NCBI RefSeq assembly: GCF_000023105.1
Contig: NC_012669.1
Span: 1,178,001 to 1,242,000, forward strand
From: Beutenbergia cavernae DSM 12333
Lineage (GTDB): Bacteria; Actinomycetota; Actinomycetes; Actinomycetales; Beutenbergiaceae
Reading direction: 5' to 3'
DNA: 64,000 nt
Part shown: piece by piece, positions 42,998-51,814 of the stretch
How positions within the stretch are numbered: position 1 is the stretch's first letter
How the letters are laid out: each line of letters opens with the position of its first letter
Notes under the pieces: generated by a model
Seen by the model: the letters and a program-made list of their open reading frames with translations, nothing else
Database searches by the model: none
What the model was told of the DNA's origin: nothing
Position numbers and translations under genes: made by a program

Positions 42998-43747
42998 TCA
43001 GCGCAGGGCGAAGGAGGCCATCGCGACGGCGATGTAGTGGCACACATAGCCGATGAGCGTGCCGACGTGGAAGATCTCGTGGAACCCGAACCAGCGCGGA
43101 GAAGGGTTGGGCCGTTTGAGGGCGTAGACGACGGCGCCGGCCGTGTAGCCGAGTCCGCCGGCGATGACGAGCCACATGATCGCCGGGGACCCGGCGCGAC
43201 CGAACGCGGGGAGGAACCACACGGCGACCCAGCCGAGCGCGAGGTAGATCGGCACGTACAGCCATCGTGGCGCGCCGAGCCAGAAGACCCGGGCGAGGAT
43301 GCCGGCGAGGGCCCCGCCCCAGACGACGAGCAGGAGCGTGGTCGCCGTGGAGGTCGGCAGCAGGAGGACGGCGAGGGGGGTGTAGGTGCCGGCGATGACC
43401 AGGAAGATGTTCGCGTGGTCGAACCGCCGCAGGACGGCGGCGACGCGGGCGCTCCAGGTCCCGCGGTGGTAGACGGCGCTCATCGTGAAGAGCAGCGTCG
43501 TGGCCAGGGCGAACACGCCGGTGCTGACCCGCGCGGCGGGAGTCGGTGAGAGGGCGACGAGCACGATCCCGGCGGCGACGACGAAGGGCGTCATCCCGGC
43601 GTGGATCCAGCCCCGCAGGTGCGGCTTGATCGCGGCGACGACGGCGGCCGGGACGGTCTGCTCGGCCTCGTCGCTCGCGGAGTCGTGCGGCACGGCGCCG
43701 CTGGAGGGCGCGGGGTCGCCCGTGCCCGGCTGCTGCGCTGTTGCCAT
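42998..43747 (-). CDS. trhA: Hemolysin III / TrhA family (PAQR) membrane protein
   Basis: 249 residues. A soluble 40-residue N-terminus precedes seven membrane helices. PAQR motifs are present: the first helix region (RGWIHAGMTPFVVAAGIVLVAL, motif His), SAVYHRGTWS, RFDHANIFLVIAGTYTPL, and the last FHEIFHVGTLIGYVCHYIA with His-x-x-x-His. Zinc-dependent hydrolase or membrane-fluidity roles are known in the family. SD GAGGAG precedes the ATG. The divergent operator-like repeat at 43774-43804 lies upstream. Confidence 0.92.
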   Translation of the reverse strand: MATAQQPGTGDPAPSSGAVPHDSASDEAEQTVPAAVVAAIKPHLRGWIHAGMTPFVVAAGIVLVALSPTPAARVSTGVFALATTLLFTMSAVYHRGTWSARVAAVLRRFDHANIFLVIAGTYTPLAVLLLPTSTATTLLLVVWGGALAGILARVFWLGAPRWLYVPIYLALGWVAVWFLPAFGRAGSPAIMWLVIAGGLGYTAGAVVYALKRPNPSPRWFGFHEIFHVGTLIGYVCHYIAVAMASFALR

Positions 43748-43773
43748 GCCGGGCTCCTCGGGTCGTCCACGTT

Positions 43774-43804
43774 CCTACGCAAGCGTAGGTTACTCCGGCG
43801 TAGG
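43774..43804. promoter_or_regulatory. Inverted repeat with third half-site, trhA-uppS
   Basis: CCTACGC-AA-GCGTAGG (43774-43789) plus another GCGTAGG at 43798-43804. It is in the 180-bp divergent spacer and may bind a regulator of trhA (27 bp from its start). The bound protein is unknown. Confidence 0.45.
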
Positions 43805-43927
43805 TTCTGCCTCGCCGGGCGTGACGATCCTGTGAGGGTTGCCCGGGGCGCACCGCCGCGCGCGCCGGTGCCCGCGCGTCGGGAGTAGCGTGACCGCGAG
43901 AATCGGGCACTGACGACGGAGGGAGCG

Positions 43928-44701
43928 GTGGGTCTCGCGATGAGCCGGCGATCCCTCGTCTACGGGCTGTACGAGCGCCGGTTGGAGGCGGCCCTGCCTC
44001 GCGAGGCGGTCCCGCACCACGTCGGCATCATCCTCGACGGCAACCGCAGGTGGGCCCGCGCCGGGGGCAACCGGGCCGCGCACGGGCATCGGCGTGGCGC
44101 GGACAAGATCGCCGACGTCCTCGGCTGGTCGGAGGACATCGGCGTCCAGATCGTGACGCTGTGGATGCTCTCCACCGACAACCTCGCGCGCGATCCCGAG
44201 GAGGTCGGGGAGCTCCTGGGGATCATCGAGGACGCCGTGGCGGAGCTCGCGACCTCGCGGCGATGGCGGATCCGTGTGGTGGGGGCGCTGGACCTGCTGC
44301 CGGAGTCGACCGCCGACCGGCTCCGGGCGGCGCAGGAGCTGACGTCCGACGTGGAGGGCATGGGCGTCAACGTCGCCATCGGCTACGGCGGGCGCCGCGA
44401 GATCGCCGACGCCGTCCGCGGCCTGCTCAAGGAGCACGCCCTCGCCGGGACGAGCATCGACGAGCTCGCGCAGACGCTCACCGTGGAGCACATCGCCGAG
44501 CACCTGTACACGAAGGGGCAGCCCGACCCGGATCTCGTCATCCGCACGTCCGGCGAGCAACGGCTCGGCGGCTTCCTCCTGTGGCAGAGCGTGCACAGCG
44601 AGTTCTACTTCTGCGAGGCGTACTGGCCGGACTTCCGGCGCGTGGACTTCCTGCGCGCCGTGCGTTCCTACGCGATGCGCGAGCGACGGATGGGAAGGTA
44701 G
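43928..44701 (+). CDS. uppS: Isoprenyl (undecaprenyl/decaprenyl) diphosphate synthase
   Basis: 257 residues. cis-prenyltransferase motifs: HHVGIILDGNRRWAR (metal Asp and phosphate-binding GNRR), TLWMLSTDNLARDPEEV, NVAIGYGGRREI, and the C-terminal DLVIRTSGEQRLGGFLLWQSVHSEFYF. It makes the lipid carrier for cell-wall synthesis. Some actinobacteria have two such enzymes, of which one is Z-FPP synthase; sequence does not decide. GGAGGGAG precedes the GTG at 43928; an ATG at 43940 is possible. Confidence 0.95.
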   Translation: MGLAMSRRSLVYGLYERRLEAALPREAVPHHVGIILDGNRRWARAGGNRAAHGHRRGADKIADVLGWSEDIGVQIVTLWMLSTDNLARDPEEVGELLGIIEDAVAELATSRRWRIRVVGALDLLPESTADRLRAAQELTSDVEGMGVNVAIGYGGRREIADAVRGLLKEHALAGTSIDELAQTLTVEHIAEHLYTKGQPDPDLVIRTSGEQRLGGFLLWQSVHSEFYFCEAYWPDFRRVDFLRAVRSYAMRERRMGR

Positions 44702-44970
44702 CGCTCGGGATCGGTCGCGGAGACGCCGAGGTGAACTTCTCGAGCCTCGGCACAGCTCGGGTGTGTTGCTACCCGGCGCAGCCCGTCCGGAGTCGTAGCG
44801 TCACAGTGTGGAGGCGCGCCAGCCGTCCACCGGGAGGCCAGCCCATGGAGCGAACAAGCTTCGGGAGGGGCCGCCGGCCCCAGTGGCCGACCGCTCACCC
44901 CGAGCGCCGTCCGTCGCCAGCGACGGACCGGAGCTGATCGCCGGGCGCGCGAGCGCCAGAGGGAGCCACC
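44702..44970. other. uppS-phoH spacer with hairpin and small ORF
   Basis: 269 bases. It holds a -10-like TAGCGT at 44797, a 30-codon reading frame (44845-44937) behind GGGAGG, and a 9-bp inverted repeat at 44909-44928 (GTCCGTCGC/GCGACGGAC, 2-nt loop). The leader of phoH may thus contain an attenuator or a small gene. Confidence 0.4.
44845..44937 (+). CDS. Possible 30-residue small protein before phoH
   Basis: An ATG with GGGAGG 7 nt upstream opens a 30-codon frame ending 33 nt before phoH. The product would be basic and Arg/Pro-rich (MERTSFGRGRRPQWPTAHPE opens it). No family is recognised and the GC-rich background makes chance frames common, so it is listed only because the ribosome site is good and it lies in a leader with a hairpin. 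Confidence 0.25.
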   Translation: MERTSFGRGRRPQWPTAHPERRPSPATDRS

Positions 44971-46335
44971 GTGAGCGTTGACGCAGCTGAGACCCGATCG
45001 CAGGCCGACGGAGTCGAGGAGGTGTCGCAGCGGCTCACGTACGTGCTCGACACCTCCGTGCTCCTGTCGGATCCGCGGGCGGTCCTCCGCTTCGCCGAGC
45101 ACGACGTCGTCCTGCCGGTCGTCGTCGTCACCGAGCTCGAGGCCAAGCGCCACCACGCGGAGCTGGGGTACTTCGCGCGCAGCGCGCTGCGGCTGCTCGA
45201 CGACCTCCGGGTCAAGCACGGACGCCTGGACGCGCCCGTACCGGTGAACGACGACGGCGGGACGGTGCGCGTCGAGCTCAACCACTCCGACCCGCAGGTC
45301 CTGCCGGCCGGGCTGCGCCTCGGGGACAACGACACCCGGATCCTCTCCGTGGCGGCGAACCTGCGCGCGGAGGGGACCGACGTCGTCGTCGTCAGCAAGG
45401 ACCTGCCGATGCGGGTCAAGGCCTCCGCCGTCGGGCTCGCCGCGGAGGAGTACCGCGCGCAGCTGGCCGTCGACTCGGGCTGGACCGGGATGGCCGAGGC
45501 CGACCTCGCCGAGGGCGAGATGGCCGACCTGTACTCGAACGAGCGCCTCTCGATCGCCGACCTCATGAGCCCCGAGGCGGTGCAGGACCTGCCCGTGCAC
45601 ACCGGTCTCGTGCTGCACTCGCCACGGGGTTCGGCGCTCGGCCGCGTGACGGTGGACAAGCACGTGCAGCTGGTGCGCGGGGACCGCGACGTGTTCGGCG
45701 TCCACGGGCGCAGCGCCGAGCAGCGCATCGCGATCGACCTCCTGCTCGACGAGGAGATCGGCATCCTGTCGCTCGGTGGGCGGGCGGGGACGGGCAAGTC
45801 GGCGCTCGCGCTGGCCGCGGGCCTGGAGGCGGTGATGGAGCGCCGCTCCCACCGCAAGGTCATGGTGTTCCGGCCGCTGTACGCCGTCGGCGGCCAGGAG
45901 CTCGGCTACCTGCCCGGCAGCGAGGCCGAGAAGATGAACCCCTGGGCGCAGGCGGTCTTCGACACGCTCGGCGCGGTTGTCTCGCGGGAGGTGGTCGAGG
46001 AGGTCATGGACCGCGGCATGCTCGAGGTGCTGCCGCTCACGCACATCCGCGGGCGCTCGCTGCACGACGCGTTCGTGATCGTGGACGAGGCGCAGTCGCT
46101 GGAGCGCAACGTGCTCCTCACGGTGCTCTCGCGCATCGGGCAGAGCTCGCGTGTGGTCCTCACGCACGACGTGGCGCAGCGTGACAACCTCCGCGTCGGC
46201 CGGCACGACGGCGTCGCCGCCGTGATCGAGGCGCTCAAGGGTCACCCGCTGTTCGCGCACGTCACGCTGACCCGCTCCGAGCGGTCGCCCGTGGCGGCGC
46301 TCGTCACGGAGATGCTGGAGGGCGCCGACCTCTGA
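44971..46335 (+). CDS. phoH: PhoH-family protein with N-terminal PIN domain
   Basis: 454 residues. Residues 20-150 form a PIN nuclease domain: [53 protein letters not shown] and [12 protein letters not shown] give its aspartates. The PhoH ATPase starts near 250: [18 protein letters not shown] (Walker A), [13 protein letters not shown] (Walker B) and the ALxRIG-like [19 protein letters not shown]. The PIN-PhoH fusion (PhoH2 type) is an RNA-unwinding nuclease. A GAGGGAG ribosome site precedes the GTG. Confidence 0.95.
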   Translation: MSVDAAETRSQADGVEEVSQRLTYVLDTSVLLSDPRAVLRFAEHDVVLPVVVVTELEAKRHHAELGYFARSALRLLDDLRVKHGRLDAPVPVNDDGGTVRVELNHSDPQVLPAGLRLGDNDTRILSVAANLRAEGTDVVVVSKDLPMRVKASAVGLAAEEYRAQLAVDSGWTGMAEADLAEGEMADLYSNERLSIADLMSPEAVQDLPVHTGLVLHSPRGSALGRVTVDKHVQLVRGDRDVFGVHGRSAEQRIAIDLLLDEEIGILSLGGRAGTGKSALALAAGLEAVMERRSHRKVMVFRPLYAVGGQELGYLPGSEAEKMNPWAQAVFDTLGAVVSREVVEEVMDRGMLEVLPLTHIRGRSLHDAFVIVDEAQSLERNVLLTVLSRIGQSSRVVLTHDVAQRDNLRVGRHDGVAAVIEALKGHPLFAHVTLTRSERSPVAALVTEMLEGADL

Positions 46336-46370
46336 CGTGGTCGATCCGGCCGTGCCGGTCCGGCGGTGCG

Positions 46371-46376
46371 TAGCCT
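46371..46376 (+). promoter_or_regulatory. -10 hexamer of a leaderless start (flavoprotein)
   Basis: TAGCCT ends 7 nt before the GTG at 46384, and no ribosome site lies between. It lies 35 nt after phoH, so the flavoprotein has its own promoter. Confidence 0.5.
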
Positions 46377-46383
46377 GGCGCGC

Positions 46384-47775
46384 GTGGACACGTACGACGT
46401 CGTCGTCATCGGGGCGGGCCCGGCCGGCACCGCCGCCGCGCTGCGCGCCGCGGAGCTCGGCGCTCGGGTCGCGGTGCTGGAGGCGGACCGGGTCGGTGGC
46501 ACGTGCGTCAACAGCGGGTGCGTGCCGACGCGCGTGCTCGCGAAGACCGCGCGCCTCGTCCGCGAGGTGCGCACCGCCGACCGGTACGGGATCGGCGCCG
46601 GGCCGGGGCTCGTGGACTGGCCGACGACGGTCGCCCGCGTGCACGCCACGGTGGACCGCGTGCGCGGGCTCAAGCGGGAGGCCGAGCGGTTCGCTGAGGC
46701 CGGGGTGACGCTGGTGCTGGAGGGGCGCGCGCGCTTCGTCGACGACGTCACGCTCGAGCTGGCGAGCGGGCGGCGCGTGCGGGGCTCCTCGATCGTCGTC
46801 TGCGTCGGGGGCCGCTCACGGCGCCTGCCGATCCCGGGCGCCGAGCTGGCGACCGTGCCGGAGGACGTGCTCGCCCTGCCCGCGCTCCCGCGGCGCGTCG
46901 CGATCGTCGGCGCGGGCAGCACCGGCGCCCAGCTGACCACGATCTTCTCGGCGTTCGGCAGCGAGGTGACGCTGCTCGACGTCGCGCCGCGCATCCTGGC
47001 CACGACGGACGACGACGTCTCGCGCGCCGTCGCCGACGCGTTCCGGTCGCAGGGGGTCGACGTCCGCACCGGGCTCGACGGCGTCACGGCACTCGAGCGG
47101 GAGGCGGACGGGACGATCCGGCTCACATCCGTCGAGGACGGTGCGCCGTCGCGGGACCGGTTCGACGCCGTCGTCATGGCGACGGGCTGGCCGGCCGACG
47201 TCGCGGACCTCGGCCTGGAGAATGCGGGTCTGTCCCTGACGAACGGGGCGATCGCCGTCGATCGCTACTTCCGCAGCGCCGTCGGGCACATCTTCGCCGC
47301 GGGCGACGCGAACGGCCGCGACCTGCTCGTGCAGGCGGCCCACTTCGAGGCGGAGGCCGCCGCCGAGAACGCCGTGCTCGGCGTCAACCGGCGCACGCCC
47401 GGCCACCTCCTCCCCTCGGGCGGGTTCACGGACCCGGACTACGCGGGGGTGGGCATGACGGAGGCCGAAGCGCGCCGGCGGGACCCGTTGTGCCTCGTGG
47501 CCACCGTGCCGCTCGCCGAGCTCGACCGCGCGGTGATCGACGACCGTGAGACGGGCTTCCTCAAGCTCGTCGCAGACCGGCGACGCGAGGTCATCCTCGG
47601 TGCGCACGCGGTCGGGGAGAACGCCGTCGAGATCGTGCAGTCGGTGACGACGGCGATGGCCGCCGGCGTCGATCTCGCGACGCTGGCCGATGTGCGGTTC
47701 GCGTACCCGACCTACGGGGCCATCGTCGGCCTCGCCGCCCGCGCACTCCTGGCCGAGCCACCGGCCGCGGCGTAG
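46384..47775 (+). CDS. FAD/NAD(P)-dependent disulfide-reductase-family protein lacking the catalytic His
   Basis: 463 residues. VVVIGAGPAGTAAALRAAELGARVAVLEAD binds FAD; GGTCVNSGCVPTR (residues about 40-50) is the redox-active CxxxxC; VAIVGAGSTGAQLTTIFSAFGSEVTLLD binds NAD(P); FAAGDANGRDLLVQAAHFEAEAAAENA is the second FAD site. The C-terminal dimer domain ends FAYPTYGAIVGLAARALL, where the usual H-P-T-x-x-E base is Y-P-T-Y-G-A. Such an enzyme is unlikely to reduce a standard disulfide; MerA-like or quinone-reducing roles are possible. It lies between phoH and a convergent flavoenzyme, 1 bp apart. Confidence 0.85.
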   Translation: MDTYDVVVIGAGPAGTAAALRAAELGARVAVLEADRVGGTCVNSGCVPTRVLAKTARLVREVRTADRYGIGAGPGLVDWPTTVARVHATVDRVRGLKREAERFAEAGVTLVLEGRARFVDDVTLELASGRRVRGSSIVVCVGGRSRRLPIPGAELATVPEDVLALPALPRRVAIVGAGSTGAQLTTIFSAFGSEVTLLDVAPRILATTDDDVSRAVADAFRSQGVDVRTGLDGVTALEREADGTIRLTSVEDGAPSRDRFDAVVMATGWPADVADLGLENAGLSLTNGAIAVDRYFRSAVGHIFAAGDANGRDLLVQAAHFEAEAAAENAVLGVNRRTPGHLLPSGGFTDPDYAGVGMTEAEARRRDPLCLVATVPLAELDRAVIDDRETGFLKLVADRRREVILGAHAVGENAVEIVQSVTTAMAAGVDLATLADVRFAYPTYGAIVGLAARALLAEPPAAA

Positions 47776-47776
47776 C

Positions 47777-49054
47777 TCAGCGCAGCGGGTCGAGCGGCGC
47801 GAGCACGTCCGGGACGACGCCGGTCGCTATCGCCTCGGCGAGCAGCTGACCGGTGAGCGGGCCGAGTGTGATGCCCCACATGCCGTGGCCGCCCGCGACG
47901 TGCACGCGCGGCGACAGGGTCGGCCCCACGAGCGGCAGCCCGTCCGGTGTGCACGGGCGTGAGCCGACCCACTCCGAGCGCCGGTCCGTGAAGTCCGCGC
48001 CGTCGATGAGCGGCTCGGCGGCGGCGACGATCGCCGCGATCCGACGCGGGTCGAGCGGCTCGCCGGGCCGGCGGAACTCCATCATCCCGGCGACGCGCAG
48101 CCGACCGTCGAGCGGGGTGCAGGCCACGCGTTGGGCCGGCAGGTACAGCGGGCCGACGGGCAGGTCCTCCACGGGCACGGTGAACGAGTAGCCGCGGCCC
48201 GCCTGCACCACCGTTCGCACGCCGAGGCCGCGCGTCAGCTCTCCCAGCCGGGCGCCCGTGGCGAGGACGACGACGTCGGCGTCGAACCGCTCACGCCTCC
48301 CGTCGGCGTGCTCGGCCGCGACCGCCGCGGGCCGGCCCGGCGCGCCGCCGTCGACAGCGAGCACCCGCACGCCCTCGAGCAGCTCGACGCCGTCGGCGCG
48401 AACAGTGTCGGCCAGCGCCGCGACGTACGCCGGGGGGTCGATGAAGCGCGTCCCGTCGAGCCGGACGCCGGCCTCGACGCGGGGCGAGGCGGCCGGCACG
48501 AGCGCCCGCACCCCGTCGCCGTCGAGCACCTCGTGCGGGACGTCCTGGCCCGCCTCGGCGAGCAGCTCGATCTCGTGCAGCAGCGGGACCCGATCCGCCT
48601 CCGCCCGGTAGGCGGCCACGAACAGCGCGGCGCGGGTGGGCTGGGCGACGCCGTGAGCCGCCAGCGTGTCGAACGCGTCGAGTGCCCGCGCGTTGAGCGG
48701 CACATAGGCCGCCATGGAGCGTCGCCACGCCGCCCACGTGGAGTGCCGCAGGAACGAGACGAGGAACCGCAGGAGCAGCGGGTCGGCCCGGACCGGCGCG
48801 TACACGGGGGAGGCCGGGGAGAGCAGCGCCCGCACACCGGCACGCAGGATCGAGGGCTCGGGCAACGGCGTCGTGAGGGACGGTGTCAGCCAGCCCGCGT
48901 TGCCCCACGACGACCCGGCGGCGACGTGCTCCGCCTCGAGCACGCGCACCTCGAGCCCGTGTCGGCGCAGGAAGTGGGCGGTGGCGAGGCCGAGCATCCC
49001 GGCCCCGACGACGACGGCCGACGTGGGAGCAGGGATCGGCCGGGCCTGGGTCAT
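47777..49054 (-). CDS. D-amino-acid dehydrogenase-like FAD oxidoreductase (DAO family)
   Basis: 425 residues. AVVVGAGMLGLATAHFLRRHGLEVRVLEA binds FAD; GSSWGNAGWLTPS is the DadA-type N-A-G motif; VASRPCTPDGLP-like SRPCTPDGLPLVGPT and HVAGGHGMWGITLGPLTGQLLAE close the FAD site. It deaminates D-amino acids or similar amines and passes electrons to the membrane chain. The ATG follows CACACT by 6 nt. Divergent from hemH, 148 bp. Confidence 0.9.
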   Translation of the reverse strand: MTQARPIPAPTSAVVVGAGMLGLATAHFLRRHGLEVRVLEAEHVAAGSSWGNAGWLTPSLTTPLPEPSILRAGVRALLSPASPVYAPVRADPLLLRFLVSFLRHSTWAAWRRSMAAYVPLNARALDAFDTLAAHGVAQPTRAALFVAAYRAEADRVPLLHEIELLAEAGQDVPHEVLDGDGVRALVPAASPRVEAGVRLDGTRFIDPPAYVAALADTVRADGVELLEGVRVLAVDGGAPGRPAAVAAEHADGRRERFDADVVVLATGARLGELTRGLGVRTVVQAGRGYSFTVPVEDLPVGPLYLPAQRVACTPLDGRLRVAGMMEFRRPGEPLDPRRIAAIVAAAEPLIDGADFTDRRSEWVGSRPCTPDGLPLVGPTLSPRVHVAGGHGMWGITLGPLTGQLLAEAIATGVVPDVLAPLDPLR

Positions 49055-49190
49055 GGGGCCAGTGTGTCGCGCGCCCCTCCGGCACGCGAGGGCACGCGGC
49101 GCGACGGGCGGCGACGAGGTGACGAAATGTCGGGAAAGAATGACGCGCCGTCACTTTGTCCGGCGATTCTGGGCGCATTCTGCGACGTGC

Positions 49191-49196
49191 CATGAT
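49191..49196 (+). promoter_or_regulatory. -10 hexamer of a leaderless start (hemH)
   Basis: CATGAT ends 6 nt before the ATG at 49203, in the most AT-rich spacer of the region (49120-49200). A -35 is not clear. Confidence 0.5.
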
Positions 49197-49202
49197 GCAT
49201 TC

Positions 49203-50348
49203 ATGACGATCCCGGTGATTCCGACGACCGACGTCGCCCCGTACGACGCGCTGCTCCTCCACTCGTTCGGCGGGCCCGAGGGACCGGACGACGTCATGCC
49301 GTTCCTGCGCAACGTCACGGCCGGCCGCGGCATCCCCGACGAGCGGCTCGAGCAGGTCGCCGAGCACTACCTGCACTTCGGCGGGCGCAGCCCCATCAAC
49401 GACCAGAACGCCGCGCTGCTGGCGGCACTGCGAGCGGAGCTCGATCGGCGCGGTGTCACGCTCCCCACGGCGTGGGGCAACCGCAACTGGGACCCGTTCG
49501 TCACCGACACGCTGCGTGAGCTGCACGACGCCGGCCACCGCCGGGTGCTCGTGCTCACGACGAGCGCGTACGCCTGCTACTCCTCGTGCCGGCAGTACGG
49601 CGAGGACCTCGCCCGGGCGCTGGCGACGCTCGAGTCGGAAGGCCGGCAGATCGCCGTCGACAAGGTCCGCCCCTACTTCAACTCGCCCGGATTCGTGACG
49701 GCGAACACCGACGCCGTCCGCGGGGCCGTCGGATCCCTCGGCGGGAATGCGCGCACGCCGCACGTGGTATTCGTCACGCATTCCATCCCGACCACGATGG
49801 AGGATGCGTCCGGGCGCGACGCGCCGCACGGGGCGACCTACCGCGACCAGCACCTCGACCTCGCGCGGGTGGTCGCCGGGCGGCTCGCCGCCGAGGGCGT
49901 GCCGATCACGTGGGAGCTGGCCTTCTGCTCCCGGTCCGGGCCGCCGTCGCAGCCCTGGCTCTCACCGGACGTCAACGACGTGCTCGAGGCCCGGCACGCG
50001 GAGGGGGTCGACGGCGTGGTCCTCGCCCCGATCGGCTTCGTCTCCGACCACATGGAGGTCGTCTACGACCTCGACACCGAGGCGCGCGAGACCGCCGAGC
50101 GGCTCGGGATGCGGATGGTCCGGGCCGCCACGGCCGGCACCGCCGAGGAGTTCGTGGCCGGGCTCGTCGACCTCGTGCTCGAGCGCTGCGGCACCGAGCG
50201 CGGCGAGGCGCCGCAGCGGCCGGCCGAGGGCGAGATCGGCCCGTGGCCCGACGCGTGCAGTCCTGGCGGCTGCTGGCGACGTGACGGCGAGGACTCCGGC
50301 GTCCCCGCCGCCGCGACCCGCGTCGACGCCGAGGCGGTGTCGGCATGA
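49203..50348 (+). CDS. hemH: Coproporphyrin ferrochelatase (actinobacterial, [2Fe-2S] type)
   Basis: 381 residues. [25 protein letters not shown] opens the fold; [20 protein letters not shown] carries the metal-inserting His, and [23 protein letters not shown] the Glu/His pair. Cysteines in [22 protein letters not shown] and DACSPGGCW match the cluster-bearing actinobacterial enzymes. Placed directly before HemQ, with which it overlaps by 4 nt, it should insert iron into coproporphyrin III rather than protoporphyrin. The C-terminus is extended by ~30 residues. Confidence 0.93.
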   Translation: MTIPVIPTTDVAPYDALLLHSFGGPEGPDDVMPFLRNVTAGRGIPDERLEQVAEHYLHFGGRSPINDQNAALLAALRAELDRRGVTLPTAWGNRNWDPFVTDTLRELHDAGHRRVLVLTTSAYACYSSCRQYGEDLARALATLESEGRQIAVDKVRPYFNSPGFVTANTDAVRGAVGSLGGNARTPHVVFVTHSIPTTMEDASGRDAPHGATYRDQHLDLARVVAGRLAAEGVPITWELAFCSRSGPPSQPWLSPDVNDVLEARHAEGVDGVVLAPIGFVSDHMEVVYDLDTEARETAERLGMRMVRAATAGTAEEFVAGLVDLVLERCGTERGEAPQRPAEGEIGPWPDACSPGGCWRRDGEDSGVPAAATRVDAEAVSA

Positions 50349-51088
50349 GCGCGGACACGGGGACGACCGGGGCCACAGCGCCGCACGTCGACCACAGCGC
50401 CGTCGCCGAGCGCGTGAACGACGAGCTGCGCTTCACGATGTGGTCGGTGTGGCGCACGGCCGCGCCCCTGGCGGGCGACGCCGAGGAGGTCGACGCGCTG
50501 GCGGCGTCCGCGGAGACCGCTGTGACGTCGGCGGGAGCGGACCTGCGGGGCTGGTACGACGTCGGCGGCTTCCGGGCCGACGCCGACCTCATGGCGTGGT
50601 GGCACGCACCGGACGTCGAGTCCGTGCAGGCCGCCTACCACGCCCTTCGGGCGAGCACGCTCGGCGCGGTGCTGGAGCCCGTCTGGTCGGTCGTGGCCGT
50701 GCACCGGCCGGCCGAGTTCAACCGCGGGCACGTCCCGGCGTTCCTCGCCGGCGACGACCCGAAGGGCTTCCTGTGCGTGTACCCCTTCGTCCGTTCGTAC
50801 GAGTGGTACCTGCTGCCCGACGACGAGCGCCGCACGCTGCTGCGGGAGCACGGGATGGCGGCCCGCGACTACGGCGACGTGCTGGCGAACACCGTGGCCA
50901 CGTTCGCGCTCAGCGACTACGAGTGGATCCTCGCGTTCGAGGCGGACGAGCTCGTGCGGATCGTGGACCTCATGCGCGAGCTGCGTGCCACCGACGCGCG
51001 CCGGCACGTGCGCGAGGAGGTGCCGTTCTTCACCGGACCGCGCGTCGAGCTGCCCGAGTGGGCGGGGCGTCAGCCGTTCATGGGGTGA
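50345..51088 (+). CDS. hemQ: Coproheme decarboxylase HemQ (chlorite-dismutase family)
   Basis: 247 residues. Segments [84 protein letters not shown] and [18 protein letters not shown] are diagnostic for actinobacterial HemQ; the Tyr of FVRSYEWY is the catalytic radical site. It decarboxylates coproheme to heme b with hydrogen peroxide. The ATG overlaps the ferrochelatase stop. The end overlaps the convergent TetR gene by 11 nt. Confidence 0.95.
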   Translation: MSADTGTTGATAPHVDHSAVAERVNDELRFTMWSVWRTAAPLAGDAEEVDALAASAETAVTSAGADLRGWYDVGGFRADADLMAWWHAPDVESVQAAYHALRASTLGAVLEPVWSVVAVHRPAEFNRGHVPAFLAGDDPKGFLCVYPFVRSYEWYLLPDDERRTLLREHGMAARDYGDVLANTVATFALSDYEWILAFEADELVRIVDLMRELRATDARRHVREEVPFFTGPRVELPEWAGRQPFMG

Positions 51089-51692
51089 GCGGCGCCGGGG
51101 CGTGCCGGAGGGTCGCCACCGCGCGGGCGTAGTCGTCCGGGTCGATGCCGCCGAAGACGGCGTGCTGGACGACGAAGCCCATGACGAGCGAGAGCAGGAC
51201 GCGCGCCGTCGCTGTCGGGTCGGCGTCCGGAGCGATCTCTCCGGTGTGGCGCCAGGTCTGCGCGAACGTTCCCACGGTGTCGAGGAAGGCGTCGTAGAAC
51301 GCGTCCATCACCTCGGCGATCGCGGGGTTGCGTTCGCGTTCCCCCCAGCCGTGGAGCGCGATCCGCGTGAGGTCGTAGCCGTCCCCGACGGCGATGGCGC
51401 GCACCGCCGAGACGAGTGCGCCCACGACCTCGGCCGGCGTCGGGGTCGGCTCACGGTTCCGGAGCCTCTCGAGGGTGCCCTGCTGCTGGGTGAGCGCGCC
51501 GGTGGCCGCTGCGGCGATGAGGTCTTCCTTGGAGCGGAAGTACCGGTACACGGCCCCGGCGGACATGCCGGACTCGCGGATGACCGACTCCATCGACGCA
51601 GCGTGGAAGCCGTCGCGGGAGAAGCACCGGAGCGCGGCCTGCAGGATCTGCTCGCGCCGTGCGGCCAGGTGCGCCTGGGAGACCTTCGGCAC
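51078..51692 (-). CDS. TetR-family regulator
   Basis: 204 residues. The N-terminal helix-turn-helix is [43 protein letters not shown]; the rest is a helical ligand-binding domain. It is divergent to the membrane-protein gene at 51815, the likely target. SD GAGGAG precedes the GTG. The first TTCG/CGAA repeats upstream may be its operator. Confidence 0.93.
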   Translation of the reverse strand: MPKVSQAHLAARREQILQAALRCFSRDGFHAASMESVIRESGMSAGAVYRYFRSKEDLIAAAATGALTQQQGTLERLRNREPTPTPAEVVGALVSAVRAIAVGDGYDLTRIALHGWGERERNPAIAEVMDAFYDAFLDTVGTFAQTWRHTGEIAPDADPTATARVLLSLVMGFVVQHAVFGGIDPDDYARAVATLRHAPAPLTP

Positions 51693-51729
51693 GGGTGGCT
51701 CCTCTCGTCGTCCGCCATCGGCATCCTAG

Positions 51730-51797
51730 AACGAACCTTCGCTCTTGACGGGACTTCGATCGAGGTGCATGCTCGAGAATAACGAAGGAACGTTCGC
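51730..51797. promoter_or_regulatory. Two ACGAA-N-TTCGC elements between TetR gene and target
   Basis: AACGAACCTTCGC (51730-51742) and AACGAAGGAACGTTCGC (51781-51797) share ACGAA...TTCGC arms with spacers of 2 and 6 nt. TTGACG (51745-51750) is a -35 candidate between them. They may be operators of the TetR regulator; the spacing is uneven, so this is tentative. Confidence 0.4.
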
Positions 51798-51814
51798 CTT
51801 ATGGGAGATGCGTC

